Of a stretch of DNA of 10,224 bases, positions 1-7,111 are shown piece by piece. The DNA comes from Bacteroidia bacterium (GTDB lineage: Bacteria > Bacteroidota > Bacteroidia > Cytophagales > Cyclobacteriaceae). Location of the stretch: assembly GCA_016650355.1 (NCBI GenBank), contig JAENVX010000067.1:1-10224 (forward strand), read 5' to 3'. The notes beneath the pieces are model-generated. The model searched no databases and had not been told where the DNA came from. It saw only the letters and a list, made by a program, of their open reading frames with translations. The translations under genes were made by a program, and so were the position numbers. The stretch's first letter is position 1. Every line of letters begins with the position of its first letter.

Positions 1-237
1 AACACAAATAATTTGAATGCACCTATTTTAGTAATGGAGCATGAACATGAGGCGGCCGGTGATCTGATAAAATCCATCCGATCGCTCACTAATAATTATA
101 TACCTCCTGCCTTTGCCTGCCCCACTTATCAGTTGACCTATAAGATGCTACAGGAATTCGATAATGATTTGATGCAACATATTCATTTGGAAAACAACAT
201 ACTATTTCCTAAAGCGCAAATGCTTAACCAAAATTAA
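1..237 (+). CDS. ric: Iron-sulfur cluster repair di-iron protein (Ric/YtfE/ScdA), C-terminal part
   Basis: This is the last 78 codons of a gene that begins before the window: the frame is open from base 1 and ends at TAA 235-237. The visible part matches the second half of the hemerythrin-like domain of Ric/YtfE/ScdA proteins. It has a 'VMEHEHEAAG' segment (bases 31-60), the 'PPAFAC' turn, and the closing 'HIHLENNILFP' segment (about 178-210), whose HxxxE spacing supplies His and Glu ligands of the di-iron site. In this family the protein restores Fe-S clusters damaged by NO or oxidative stress in the cytoplasm. A TTG at 13 is only an internal codon, because homology continues upstream of it. 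The stop lies 5 bp before the next ATG, so it is probably co-transcribed with the ribonucleotide reductase. Family assignment is firm; the N-terminal half cannot be seen. Confidence 0.9.
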   Translation, partial: NTNNLNAPILVMEHEHEAAGDLIKSIRSLTNNYIPPAFACPTYQLTYKMLQEFDNDLMQHIHLENNILFPKAQMLNQN

Positions 238-242
238 GAGCC

Positions 243-2093
243 ATGGAATTAAATCAGCAGATTCTAAGCGACCTTATCGTTTACATGAAGTACGCAAGAT
301 ACTTGCCTGAATTAAAACGAAGGGAAACGTGGCCGGAAATCTGCCGCAGATATGAAGCGATGATGGTTGAAAAATATCCTCAACTCAAAAAGGATATCCA
401 GCATTGGATGACGTTTGTATTCGACAAAAAAGTGCTGCCCTCTATGCGTGCCATGCAATTTGCAGGTGCAGCTATTGAGCGCAATAACAGTAGAATATAT
501 AATTGTGCCTATTTGCCTGTAGATGATGTTCGTGCCTTTTCAGAAACCTTGTTTCTATTATTAGGTGGAACTGGTGTCGGATATTCCGTTCAATATCACC
601 ACGTAGAAAAGCTACCTCCCATTCAAAAGGGGGAGAAAACAAGAAAATTCTTAATTGGCGATAGTCTTGAGGGATGGGCTGACGCCATTAAGGTGCTATT
701 AAAAGGATATTTTGGCTTGAGCGAGTTTTTACCCGAATTTGATTATTCAGATATCCGACCTAAAGGTGCTCGCCTGGTAACAGCTGGTGGTAAAGCCCCA
801 GGCCCAGAGCCTTTAAAGATTTGTGTTGCCCATGTACAGGCCGTGCTTGACCGAAAGAAACAGGGTGAAAGACTAACTCCGCTCGAGTGCCATGATATCA
901 TGTGCTATCTCGCAAATGCCGTTCTAGCCGGAGGTATTAGAAGATCGGCTATGATTTCATTATTCTCAGCTGAAGATGAAGAGATGCTGACCTGCAAATT
1001 TGGTAGTTGGTGGGAACTAAATGAACAGCGAGGCCGAGCTAATAATTCCGTTGTGCTTCCTCGCGAAACCACAACTCGTGATCAATTTTTTACACTCTGG
1101 AATAAAATTGAAGCTTCAGGTTCAGGGGAACCTGGATTTTATTTTACAAACGATCTGGATTGGGGAACAAACCCATGCTGCGAAATCGCTTTGCGCCCCT
1201 TTCAATTTTGCAACCTCTGTGAAGTAAATGTGTCTGACATCATTGATCAGGAAGACTTGAATGAACGCGCTAAAGCGGCTTCTTTTTTTGGAACTTTGCA
1301 AGCAGGCTTCAGTAATTTTCATTATTTACGTGAAGTATGGAAGAAAACAACGGAAGATGACGCATTGATTGGTGTAGGCATGACAGGTATTGCCAGCGGT
1401 CGAATAAAACAATATGATTTGCTTGAAACAGCGGATGCTGTAAACAAGATGAACCTTAAAACTTCGTCTCAAATTTCAATTGAATTCGCAGCCCGTACCA
1501 CTACGATAAAACCATCGGGCACCACATCTCTCGTGTTAGGCACCTCATCGGGCATTCATGCCTGGCATAATGGCTATTATTTAAGGCGGGTGCGTATTGG
1601 CAAGAATGAGGCGCTCTATCAATATCTTTCATTAAACCATCCCGAATTACTGGAAGATGATTTACTTAACAGCAAGCAAGCGATTATCAGCATCCCTCAA
1701 AAAGCACCGCAAGGAAGCATTCTGCGAACAGAAGATGTGATGGATTTTCTTCAACGTATTAAAAAATATAATGCGGAATGGGTACGCAATGGATATCGAA
1801 GAGGAAGCAATGCGAACAATGTATCGGCAACAGTTTCAATTCAAGATAACGATTGGGAAAAGGTTGGCGAGTGGATGTGGGAAAACAAGGCATCCTACAA
1901 TGGGTTGAGTGTTTTACCTTTTGATAACGGTAACTATAAACAACCTCCCTTTGAAGACATCACAAAAGAGCAATTCGAAGTATTGGAAAAAAGTCTCAAG
2001 GAGATTGACTTAACCGGAGTGTTTGAAAATGACGATGAAACAGACCACAAGGCGGAAGCTGCGTGTGCAGGTGGAGCCTGCGTAATTGTATAG
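243..2093 (+). CDS. nrdJ: Adenosylcobalamin-dependent (class II) ribonucleoside-triphosphate reductase, short form
   Basis: The 616-residue protein belongs to the monomeric class II ribonucleotide reductases (Lactobacillus leichmannii RTPR type), which reduce ribonucleotides with a cobalamin-derived thiyl radical and need no oxygen. Visible catalytic elements: Cys88 in NCAYLP and Cys323 in FCNL are the redox pair; Asn310, Cys312 and Glu314 in NPCCEI give the thiyl radical cysteine and its partners; PSGTTS at 424-429 is the phosphate-binding segment; Cys608 and Cys613 in the C-terminal CAGGAC tail are the shuttle thiols that pass electrons from thioredoxin. It is roughly 120 residues shorter than the L. 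leichmannii enzyme (about 740, from memory). About 30 residues are missing at the N-terminus and about 65 between Cys88 and Cys312, where the allosteric insertion lies. ATG 243 is 5 bp after the ric stop. Its place between ric and an NO-consuming enzyme suggests a dNTP supply for micro-oxic or anoxic growth. Confidence 0.9.
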   Translation: MELNQQILSDLIVYMKYARYLPELKRRETWPEICRRYEAMMVEKYPQLKKDIQHWMTFVFDKKVLPSMRAMQFAGAAIERNNSRIYNCAYLPVDDVRAFSETLFLLLGGTGVGYSVQYHHVEKLPPIQKGEKTRKFLIGDSLEGWADAIKVLLKGYFGLSEFLPEFDYSDIRPKGARLVTAGGKAPGPEPLKICVAHVQAVLDRKKQGERLTPLECHDIMCYLANAVLAGGIRRSAMISLFSAEDEEMLTCKFGSWWELNEQRGRANNSVVLPRETTTRDQFFTLWNKIEASGSGEPGFYFTNDLDWGTNPCCEIALRPFQFCNLCEVNVSDIIDQEDLNERAKAASFFGTLQAGFSNFHYLREVWKKTTEDDALIGVGMTGIASGRIKQYDLLETADAVNKMNLKTSSQISIEFAARTTTIKPSGTTSLVLGTSSGIHAWHNGYYLRRVRIGKNEALYQYLSLNHPELLEDDLLNSKQAIISIPQKAPQGSILRTEDVMDFLQRIKKYNAEWVRNGYRRGSNANNVSATVSIQDNDWEKVGEWMWENKASYNGLSVLPFDNGNYKQPPFEDITKEQFEVLEKSLKEIDLTGVFENDDETDHKAEAACAGGACVIV

Positions 2094-2102
2094 TGTAAGC
2101 GG

Positions 2103-2118
2103 TATGATTTAAATCATA
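2103..2118. promoter_or_regulatory. Crp/FNR-family operator (perfect 16-bp palindrome)
   Basis: TATGATTTAAATCATA reads identically on both strands. Its core TGAT-N4-ATCA is the half-site arrangement bound by FNR, DNR and NnrR-type regulators (consensus TTGAT-N4-ATCAA), with an A/T change at the outermost consensus position. It sits in the 71-bp gap between nrdJ and the qNor-family gene. Its centre (2110.5) is about 40 bp upstream of the start site expected from the -7-like box at 2140-2147, which is the class II activator position of Crp/FNR proteins. The palindrome is directly seen; the regulator and its signal (NO or low oxygen) are inferred. Confidence 0.65.
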
Positions 2119-2139
2119 GTTATTGAGGTTAAATCGAAA

Positions 2140-2147
2140 TACTTTCG
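2140..2147 (+). promoter_or_regulatory. Candidate Bacteroidota -7 promoter box for the Nod-like gene
   Basis: TACTTTCG matches the Bacteroidota -7 consensus TAnnTTTG except at the seventh base. A start site would fall near 2151-2152, leaving a leader of about 14 nt before ATG 2165, or about 40 nt before ATG 2192. There is a TTG at 2123-2125, but its spacing is shorter than usual for a -33 element, which would fit an activator-dependent promoter using the palindrome just upstream. The sequence match is weak on its own; the geometry with the operator is the main support. Confidence 0.35.
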
Positions 2148-2164
2148 CCTCAAAGTCGGAAGGC

Positions 2165-4486
2165 ATGGAGATCAATTTCATTCAGTTCTTAATGAACCCA
2201 AAGAAATGGTGGATACCCCTCACCATTATTCTTACTGTAAGTTTAATCGGAGTTTCCATAATTGGTTACGAAACTTACTATAAAGCACCACCTATTCCAG
2301 ATTATGTGGCAGAAAATGGTGAGATCGTTTTTTCGCAAGATGAAATTTTAGCAGGCCAGTCCGTGTTTTTAAGATATGCACTTATGGAATACGGCAGCAT
2401 GTTTGGTGATGGTGCCAACCGTGGGCCAGACTACACCGCGCAGGCTCTTCATCAAACTGCTATTTATTTGCAACAATACTATGGCAACCAACCCAACATA
2501 ACAAAATTGGAGTGGCTGGGAGTAAATGTTCAAGTACAACGGGAGATAAAGGAAAATAAATATTTAAAGTCCAATAATCAGGTAAAGCTGTCACCAGCCC
2601 AGGTGTATGCATGCGAACAGCTGACATTATTTTATTTAGACGTGTTTAAAGGAAGTGGAAAGGAATCTTTTGCACCGGCAAACTATATCAAATCCGATCT
2701 TGAAATAAAACAACTTTCCGCGTTCTTCTTTTGGGGGTCATGGGTTTGTGGTGTTGAACGGCCGGGCAAAGCCTATAGCTACACCCACAATTGGCCGTAC
2801 GATCCGGTAGCCGGCAACACAGCTTCACCATCTGTTGTTGTCTGGACCATCATAGGATCGTTAGGTCTTATATTGGGCTTGGGTATCGTTTTGTACTATC
2901 ACGGTAAACTGGAGAAGTTAACTGACTCTGCATATGTAGCTAACTCTGGCCCGTTAATGACACAAGAGGGTGTTACTGCATTTCAACCAACAGCATCACA
3001 ACGTGCAACATTCAAATATTTCTATCTCGCTATTTTGCTCTTCATTACACAAGTTATTGCGGGCATATTAACGGTCCACGACTTTCTAAACTTTACAACA
3101 TTTTTTGGTTATGATATCCGCACTATTCTACCGATTACTATTACACGCAGCTGGCACGTACAACTTTCCATACTTTGGATATCTACCTGCTGGATCGGTG
3201 CATCTTTTTTCATAGCGCCAATCTTAAGCCCGCTGGAACCTGTTAATCAACGATCAAGAATTAATTTGATATTTGGTCTTATCGTAATCTTGGGAGTAGG
3301 CTCAATGGTAGGCATCTATGCTGGCCCTCTAGGTATCTTTGAAAATTGGTATTTGTTCGGTCATCAGGGATGGGAATATGTAGAGCCCGGTAAATTGTGG
3401 CAAGGATTACTGTTCGTTATTTTAGCCATGTGGTGCTACACCCTTTATAAAGCACTTAAGCCTGCCATAAAAATTGGTCAGCCATGGCAATTGCCAAATT
3501 GGTTAGTTTACGCAACGTGTAGTATTCTTGTGTTGTTGCTATCCGGTTTTGTAGCAACTCCAAAAACTAATTTTGTGATTGCTGACTTCTGGCGCTGGTG
3601 TGTCATTCACATGTGGGCAGAAGCATTCTTTGAGGTATTCACAACCGTGTTGGTAGGTTACTTCATGGTGCTGATGGGCTTGGTGAGTAAGCAGGCTGCC
3701 ATTCGAGTGATTTACATTGCAACGTTACTTTTTCTTGGGTCTGGTTTACTTGGCATCTCACATAATTTTTATTGGAATGCTAAACCTGTTGGCACCATGG
3801 CGCTGGGTTCTGTCTTTTCTACACTACAAGTCATTCCACTCATTTTGCTTATGCTGGAAGCTTGGCGTTTTCAAAAGTTACCAGCTGTTGTAGAGTCAAC
3901 TCCGCTCAACGGCAAGTCACCATTATCACAAACAAAATTTGGCATGCCAGAAGTTTTCCTGTTTTTGATCGGTGTAAATTTTTGGAATTTCTTTGGTGCC
4001 GGTGTATTAGGATTCATCATAAATCTTCCCCTTGCAAACTACTACGAGCATGGAACATACCTTACCGTTAATCATGGACACGCTGCGCTGATGGGTGTCT
4101 ATGGCAATCTCTCCATTGCTACCATCATATTTTGCAGTCAACTACTTACTGACTCCAACCATTGGAAAGGTAAAGCACTTCGCATTTCCTTCTGGTCGAT
4201 CAATATCGGATTGCTTCTGATGGTGTTATTGGATCTTTTCCCGGCCGGTTTGCTTCAGTTTCAGGCCGTGGTGGAAAAAGGACTTTGGTATGCGCGGTCT
4301 GCGACATTCATTGATAGCGATCCATTTCAAACCTTAACCTGGATGCGAATCATAGGCGGAGGTATTTTTGTAGTAGGTGGAGTAATACCCTTAACATGGG
4401 CTATCAGCAGCACCGCCAGGCACTTTAAAAAACCTTTTACTCAAGAAGCGGAAAAAATGAGTGCGGTACAGACCACGTTTAATTAA
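2165..4486 (+). CDS. nod: Putative nitric oxide dismutase (Nod), qNor/NorZ-family heme-copper-oxidase relative
   Basis: The 773-residue membrane protein has the qNor layout: TM1 (about 15-35), a large extracytoplasmic domain (about 37-222) without a CxxCH heme motif, then about 13 more membrane helices. Retained ligands: His331 (heme b, in RSWHVQL), His482 with Glu486 and Glu490 (HMWAEAFFE; FeB and catalytic Glu), His533, and His637/His639 (NHGHAALMG; hemes b3 and b). Three functional positions differ from quinol-dependent NO reductases. The usual His-His FeB pair (GTFHHLYF) is His533-Asn534 (GISHNFYW). The quinol-binding Glu of the HxxxExxxF motif is Asn309 (His305 and Phe313 remain). The Asp in RxxGDxxF is Gly732. 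These are hallmarks of putative NO dismutases (2 NO to N2 + O2), so an ordinary quinol NO reductase is less likely; activity is inferred. ATG 2165 is preferred; ATG 2192 would also leave TM1 intact. GGAAGG at 2158-2163 is only 1 nt from ATG 2165, too close for a normal RBS. Confidence 0.8.
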   Translation: MEINFIQFLMNPKKWWIPLTIILTVSLIGVSIIGYETYYKAPPIPDYVAENGEIVFSQDEILAGQSVFLRYALMEYGSMFGDGANRGPDYTAQALHQTAIYLQQYYGNQPNITKLEWLGVNVQVQREIKENKYLKSNNQVKLSPAQVYACEQLTLFYLDVFKGSGKESFAPANYIKSDLEIKQLSAFFFWGSWVCGVERPGKAYSYTHNWPYDPVAGNTASPSVVVWTIIGSLGLILGLGIVLYYHGKLEKLTDSAYVANSGPLMTQEGVTAFQPTASQRATFKYFYLAILLFITQVIAGILTVHDFLNFTTFFGYDIRTILPITITRSWHVQLSILWISTCWIGASFFIAPILSPLEPVNQRSRINLIFGLIVILGVGSMVGIYAGPLGIFENWYLFGHQGWEYVEPGKLWQGLLFVILAMWCYTLYKALKPAIKIGQPWQLPNWLVYATCSILVLLLSGFVATPKTNFVIADFWRWCVIHMWAEAFFEVFTTVLVGYFMVLMGLVSKQAAIRVIYIATLLFLGSGLLGISHNFYWNAKPVGTMALGSVFSTLQVIPLILLMLEAWRFQKLPAVVESTPLNGKSPLSQTKFGMPEVFLFLIGVNFWNFFGAGVLGFIINLPLANYYEHGTYLTVNHGHAALMGVYGNLSIATIIFCSQLLTDSNHWKGKALRISFWSINIGLLLMVLLDLFPAGLLQFQAVVEKGLWYARSATFIDSDPFQTLTWMRIIGGGIFVVGGVIPLTWAISSTARHFKKPFTQEAEKMSAVQTTFN

Positions 4487-4517
4487 ATTAATTGTTTGGG
4501 CTAATTAAATAATCAAT

Positions 4518-6311
4518 ATGCAAACATCACTTCACTCATTTCACATCCCCGTTATGGGATTGGCGTTCACTGTGGACTCCCCTATCAAGGTAGCCCGTTT
4601 TGGGATACCGTCAGTTATGTCGATCGTAGAAGATCGTCTTATTGAAATGATGCGAAAGCATTACTACGGAAGCATCAATGAAAAATATACGCCTATTACC
4701 ACGCATGAACCTGACTATCGCGCAAAGCGTATTACGGATTATCTCAATCTAGTTTTCAAAATAGTAAATGAGCAGATCGAGATTCTTAAAGCATCGGCCT
4801 TTAAAGCAGGAAATGATTTGGCAAAGTATTTTGAGATGCTTCCAACCAATAATAAGTTAAGAGAACTCTATTTTCAAATGATTCAATCTCCTGATGGGTC
4901 AAAAAAAGCATCGTTACAAGACTATCTTAAAAGTCAAATCGTTTCTGGAAGTATTGATGTAAATATCATGACAAAATTAGATGGCAACAATTCAGGTAAT
5001 AAAGGAGTTGTAATAGAAGATGGTACGGATGCAGTATCTGCCCTGAGGGGTTATGCTCTGAGTGCTTTAAATAATTCATCAATTATTTTTTCTGCAGGAC
5101 TAAATCCAAGGCTATTTAACTATCTAGAAAAATTTACAACATTCGATGCTACCGGCCTGGGAGAGTTTAGTAAAAAAGTAGTTATCAAAGTAAGCGACTA
5201 TCGCTCTGCCTTAATTCAGGGAAAGTATCTTGCAAAAAAAGGAATTTGGGTGAGTGAGTTTCGTCTGGAGTCAGGCTTAAACTGTGGCGGTCATGCATTT
5301 GCTACCGATGGCTATCTGATGGGTCCCATATTGGAAGAATTTAAAAATAAGAGAGAAGAACTTATTACAACACTTCACGCAATCTATAGTCCTGCAATAA
5401 AAGCCAAAGGCAAGCTTGCCTTCGACTCGCCACATCCTATAAAAATAACAGCACAAGGCGGAATTGGTACTGCGTCTGAGAATGAATTTATTCTTCGTCA
5501 TTATGGCGTAGACAGCACGGGGTGGGGTACTCCATTTTTACTTTGCCCTGAAGCTACTACGGTAGATGAAAACACTTTAGGATTATTAAGCAAAGCCACT
5601 AAATCAAATATTAACCTTAGCAACAATTCTCCATTAGGTGTTCGTTTTCACTACCTGAAAGGAACTACTTCTGAAAATGAAAAGTTGACGCGGATTGAAT
5701 CCGGAAAACCCGGGAGCCCGTGTACTGAAAAGCACCTGGCGTTCAATACGGAGTTTACGACAGAACCAATTTGCACTGCTTCTCACAAATATCAGCGCTT
5801 AAAAATTGAACAACTTAAATCATTGAATTTATCTGAGGATGAATTCCAAAAGCAACTGGATAATGTATACGCCAAAGAATGTTTGTGTGTTGGACTAAGT
5901 AATTCTGCCAGTCTTGAATATAAGCAACCATTTCTAAAGAGATTAAAGAGTGTTACCATCTGCCCTGGCCCCAACATTGCTTTTTTTTCCGAAATAGTTT
6001 CTCTTCAGCAAATGACTGATCATATTTATGGAAGGGCTGACATACTGCAGCGAGAAGACAGACCTCACATGTTTATCAATGAATTGCAACTCTATATCGA
6101 TTATCTGAAAGAACAAATAGAGCTCGCAGGTGAGGAAGAAAAACGAATTCAGTATTGCATTAAGTTTGGGGAAAATATGTTGGCAGGAATTAACTATTAC
6201 AAATCATTAGACACTGTACTCGATACTATTTCGAGTAAAATGGCACTTGAACAAGCCGAAAATCAAATTAACACTATGCTGGATTGTTTTCTGATAAAAC
6301 AAAAAGAATAG
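4518..6311 (+). CDS. Cysteine-rich protein of unknown function, possible nitronate-monooxygenase-like TIM barrel
   Basis: I do not recognise a named family for this 597-residue, apparently cytoplasmic protein; there is no signal peptide or membrane segment. Several stretches resemble FMN-binding TIM barrels of the nitronate monooxygenase / 2-nitropropane dioxygenase kind. These are a first strand-like segment near 8-38; a strand-helix-strand unit (220-259) ending in NCGGHA, comparable with the EAGGH motif; ITAQGGIGTASE (310-321), like the phosphate-binding loop; and GWGTPFLLCPEA (335-346), like the closing barrel strand. The second half adds conserved-looking cysteines: Cys343, Cys402, Cys419, the Cys455-x-Cys457 pair and Cys482 (ICPGPN). 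These could hold a metal or Fe-S cluster, or serve as redox thiols. The barrel assignment and any cofactor are inference. It starts 31 bp after the Nod-like gene with no visible terminator or promoter between, so the two are probably co-transcribed. ATG 4518 is the first start; Met13 is a less likely alternative. Confidence 0.75.
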   Translation: MQTSLHSFHIPVMGLAFTVDSPIKVARFGIPSVMSIVEDRLIEMMRKHYYGSINEKYTPITTHEPDYRAKRITDYLNLVFKIVNEQIEILKASAFKAGNDLAKYFEMLPTNNKLRELYFQMIQSPDGSKKASLQDYLKSQIVSGSIDVNIMTKLDGNNSGNKGVVIEDGTDAVSALRGYALSALNNSSIIFSAGLNPRLFNYLEKFTTFDATGLGEFSKKVVIKVSDYRSALIQGKYLAKKGIWVSEFRLESGLNCGGHAFATDGYLMGPILEEFKNKREELITTLHAIYSPAIKAKGKLAFDSPHPIKITAQGGIGTASENEFILRHYGVDSTGWGTPFLLCPEATTVDENTLGLLSKATKSNINLSNNSPLGVRFHYLKGTTSENEKLTRIESGKPGSPCTEKHLAFNTEFTTEPICTASHKYQRLKIEQLKSLNLSEDEFQKQLDNVYAKECLCVGLSNSASLEYKQPFLKRLKSVTICPGPNIAFFSEIVSLQQMTDHIYGRADILQREDRPHMFINELQLYIDYLKEQIELAGEEEKRIQYCIKFGENMLAGINYYKSLDTVLDTISSKMALEQAENQINTMLDCFLIKQKE

Positions 6312-6317
6312 CCGCTC

Positions 6318-6325
6318 TAATTTTG
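6318..6325 (+). promoter_or_regulatory. Candidate Bacteroidota -7 box upstream of deoD
   Basis: TAATTTTG is a full match to the TAnnTTTG -7 consensus and lies in the 85-bp gap before deoD. It predicts a leader of about 65 nt. No TTG sits at the usual -33 distance (the nearest, at 6284-6286, is too far), so the call is weak and deoD may simply be read through from upstream. Confidence 0.25.
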
Positions 6326-6356
6326 CAAACCGAATTCTATTATAATATGAAGCACC

Positions 6357-6380
6357 CTTAGGCACTTTAGGTGGCCTGAG
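6357..6380 (+). other. Small hairpin in the deoD leader
   Basis: CTTAGGC (6357-6363) can pair with GCCTGAG (6374-6380), a 7-bp stem with one G-T wobble and a 10-nt loop. It is followed by TCAAAAAAG, not a T-run, so it does not look like an intrinsic terminator. It ends 16 nt before the deoD ATG and could influence translation or mRNA stability, or be chance. Confidence 0.25.
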
Positions 6381-6396
6381 TCAAAAAAGCCAAACA

Positions 6397-7101
6397 ATGA
6401 GTTTACATATCGGTGCAAAAGTTGGCGAGATTGCCCACACTGTATTAATTACCGGAGATCCTTTAAGGGCAAAATATTATGCAGAGACTACGCTCACCAA
6501 CACAATTTGCTATAATCAAATTCGAGGAATGTTTGGGTTTACCGGTAAATACAAAGGTAAATCAATTTCTATTCAAGGCACGGGGATTGGTATTCCAAGT
6601 ACCGCTCTTTATATCCATGAATTAATTCATAGCTATGGCGTGCGATGTATTATACGTGTGGGCACATGTGGCGCCATTCGGCAGGATATTAAATTGGGAC
6701 AAGTTATATTGGCGAACAGTTCTAGGACAGATTCAAATACCATTCATCTGCTAAATAAGGATAAAACATTTCAGCCGAAAGCAGATTCCAGCCTGCTCAC
6801 CAAAGCACAGAAATCTGCGATTGAACTTCGCATTCAGACAATAACAGGAAATGTCTTCAGTACAGATCTTTTTTATAGTGATGATGATCCAGTCCGCTGG
6901 AATGAATCAATTCATCAAGGTGTGATTGGTGTTGATATGGAGACGAGTGTTTTGTATGCGCTTGGAGAAAAGTACAACATTCAATGTTTGTCCATTTTGA
7001 CTGTGAGTGACAACATTCTTACAGGTGAATGTGCTTCCTCAGTAGAACGGGAAATGAAGACTTTTGACATGATAGAGCTTGCCCTGGAGATAGCAGAATA
7101 G
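6397..7101 (+). CDS. deoD: Purine nucleoside phosphorylase, DeoD type
   Basis: The 234-residue protein matches hexameric DeoD purine nucleoside phosphorylase over its full length (E. coli about 239). In this family the enzyme cleaves purine (deoxy)nucleosides with phosphate to a free base and (deoxy)ribose-1-phosphate in the cytoplasm. Visible motifs: His5 near the N-terminus; the phosphate site GDPLRAKY (20-27) with Arg24, Arg43 in RGMFGFTG, and Arg87 in IIRVGTCGA; the nucleoside site VDMET (179-183, Glu182 contacting ribose); and the catalytic pair Asp205 (TVSD) and Arg218 (VERE), matching Asp204 and Arg217 of E. coli. It begins 85 bp after the cysteine-rich gene and ends 10 bp from the convergent NnrS-like gene. 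With nrdJ in the same strand group it may recycle purine (deoxy)nucleosides; whether it serves the NO response is unproven. Substrate preference cannot be settled from sequence. Confidence 0.92.
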   Translation: MSLHIGAKVGEIAHTVLITGDPLRAKYYAETTLTNTICYNQIRGMFGFTGKYKGKSISIQGTGIGIPSTALYIHELIHSYGVRCIIRVGTCGAIRQDIKLGQVILANSSRTDSNTIHLLNKDKTFQPKADSSLLTKAQKSAIELRIQTITGNVFSTDLFYSDDDPVRWNESIHQGVIGVDMETSVLYALGEKYNIQCLSILTVSDNILTGECASSVEREMKTFDMIELALEIAE

Positions 7102-7111
7102 CTTATGAAAC

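Noticed and set aside
1021..1322. Overlapping open frames on both strands inside nrdJ
   Set aside because: They fall within a gene with clear family motifs (thiyl-radical loop at about 1170-1185) and encode no recognisable protein; they are frame shadows.
2123..2164. TTG start at 2123 adding 14 residues to the Nod-like protein
   Set aside because: The extension (MRLNRNTFASKSEG) overlaps the candidate promoter and is unlike the short N-termini of qNor proteins. ATG 2165 lies just before the first membrane helix and fits better.
2165..4486. Canonical quinol-dependent NO reductase (NorZ) as the simple call
   Set aside because: The FeB histidine and two quinol-site acids are replaced (Asn534, Asn309, Gly732). 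It remains the fallback if phylogeny disagrees.
4488..4508. Inverted repeat TTAATT / AATTAA after the Nod-like gene as a terminator
   Set aside because: The six A/T pairs with a 9-nt loop and no T-run are too weak; AT-rich spacers give such repeats by chance, and the next gene follows at once.
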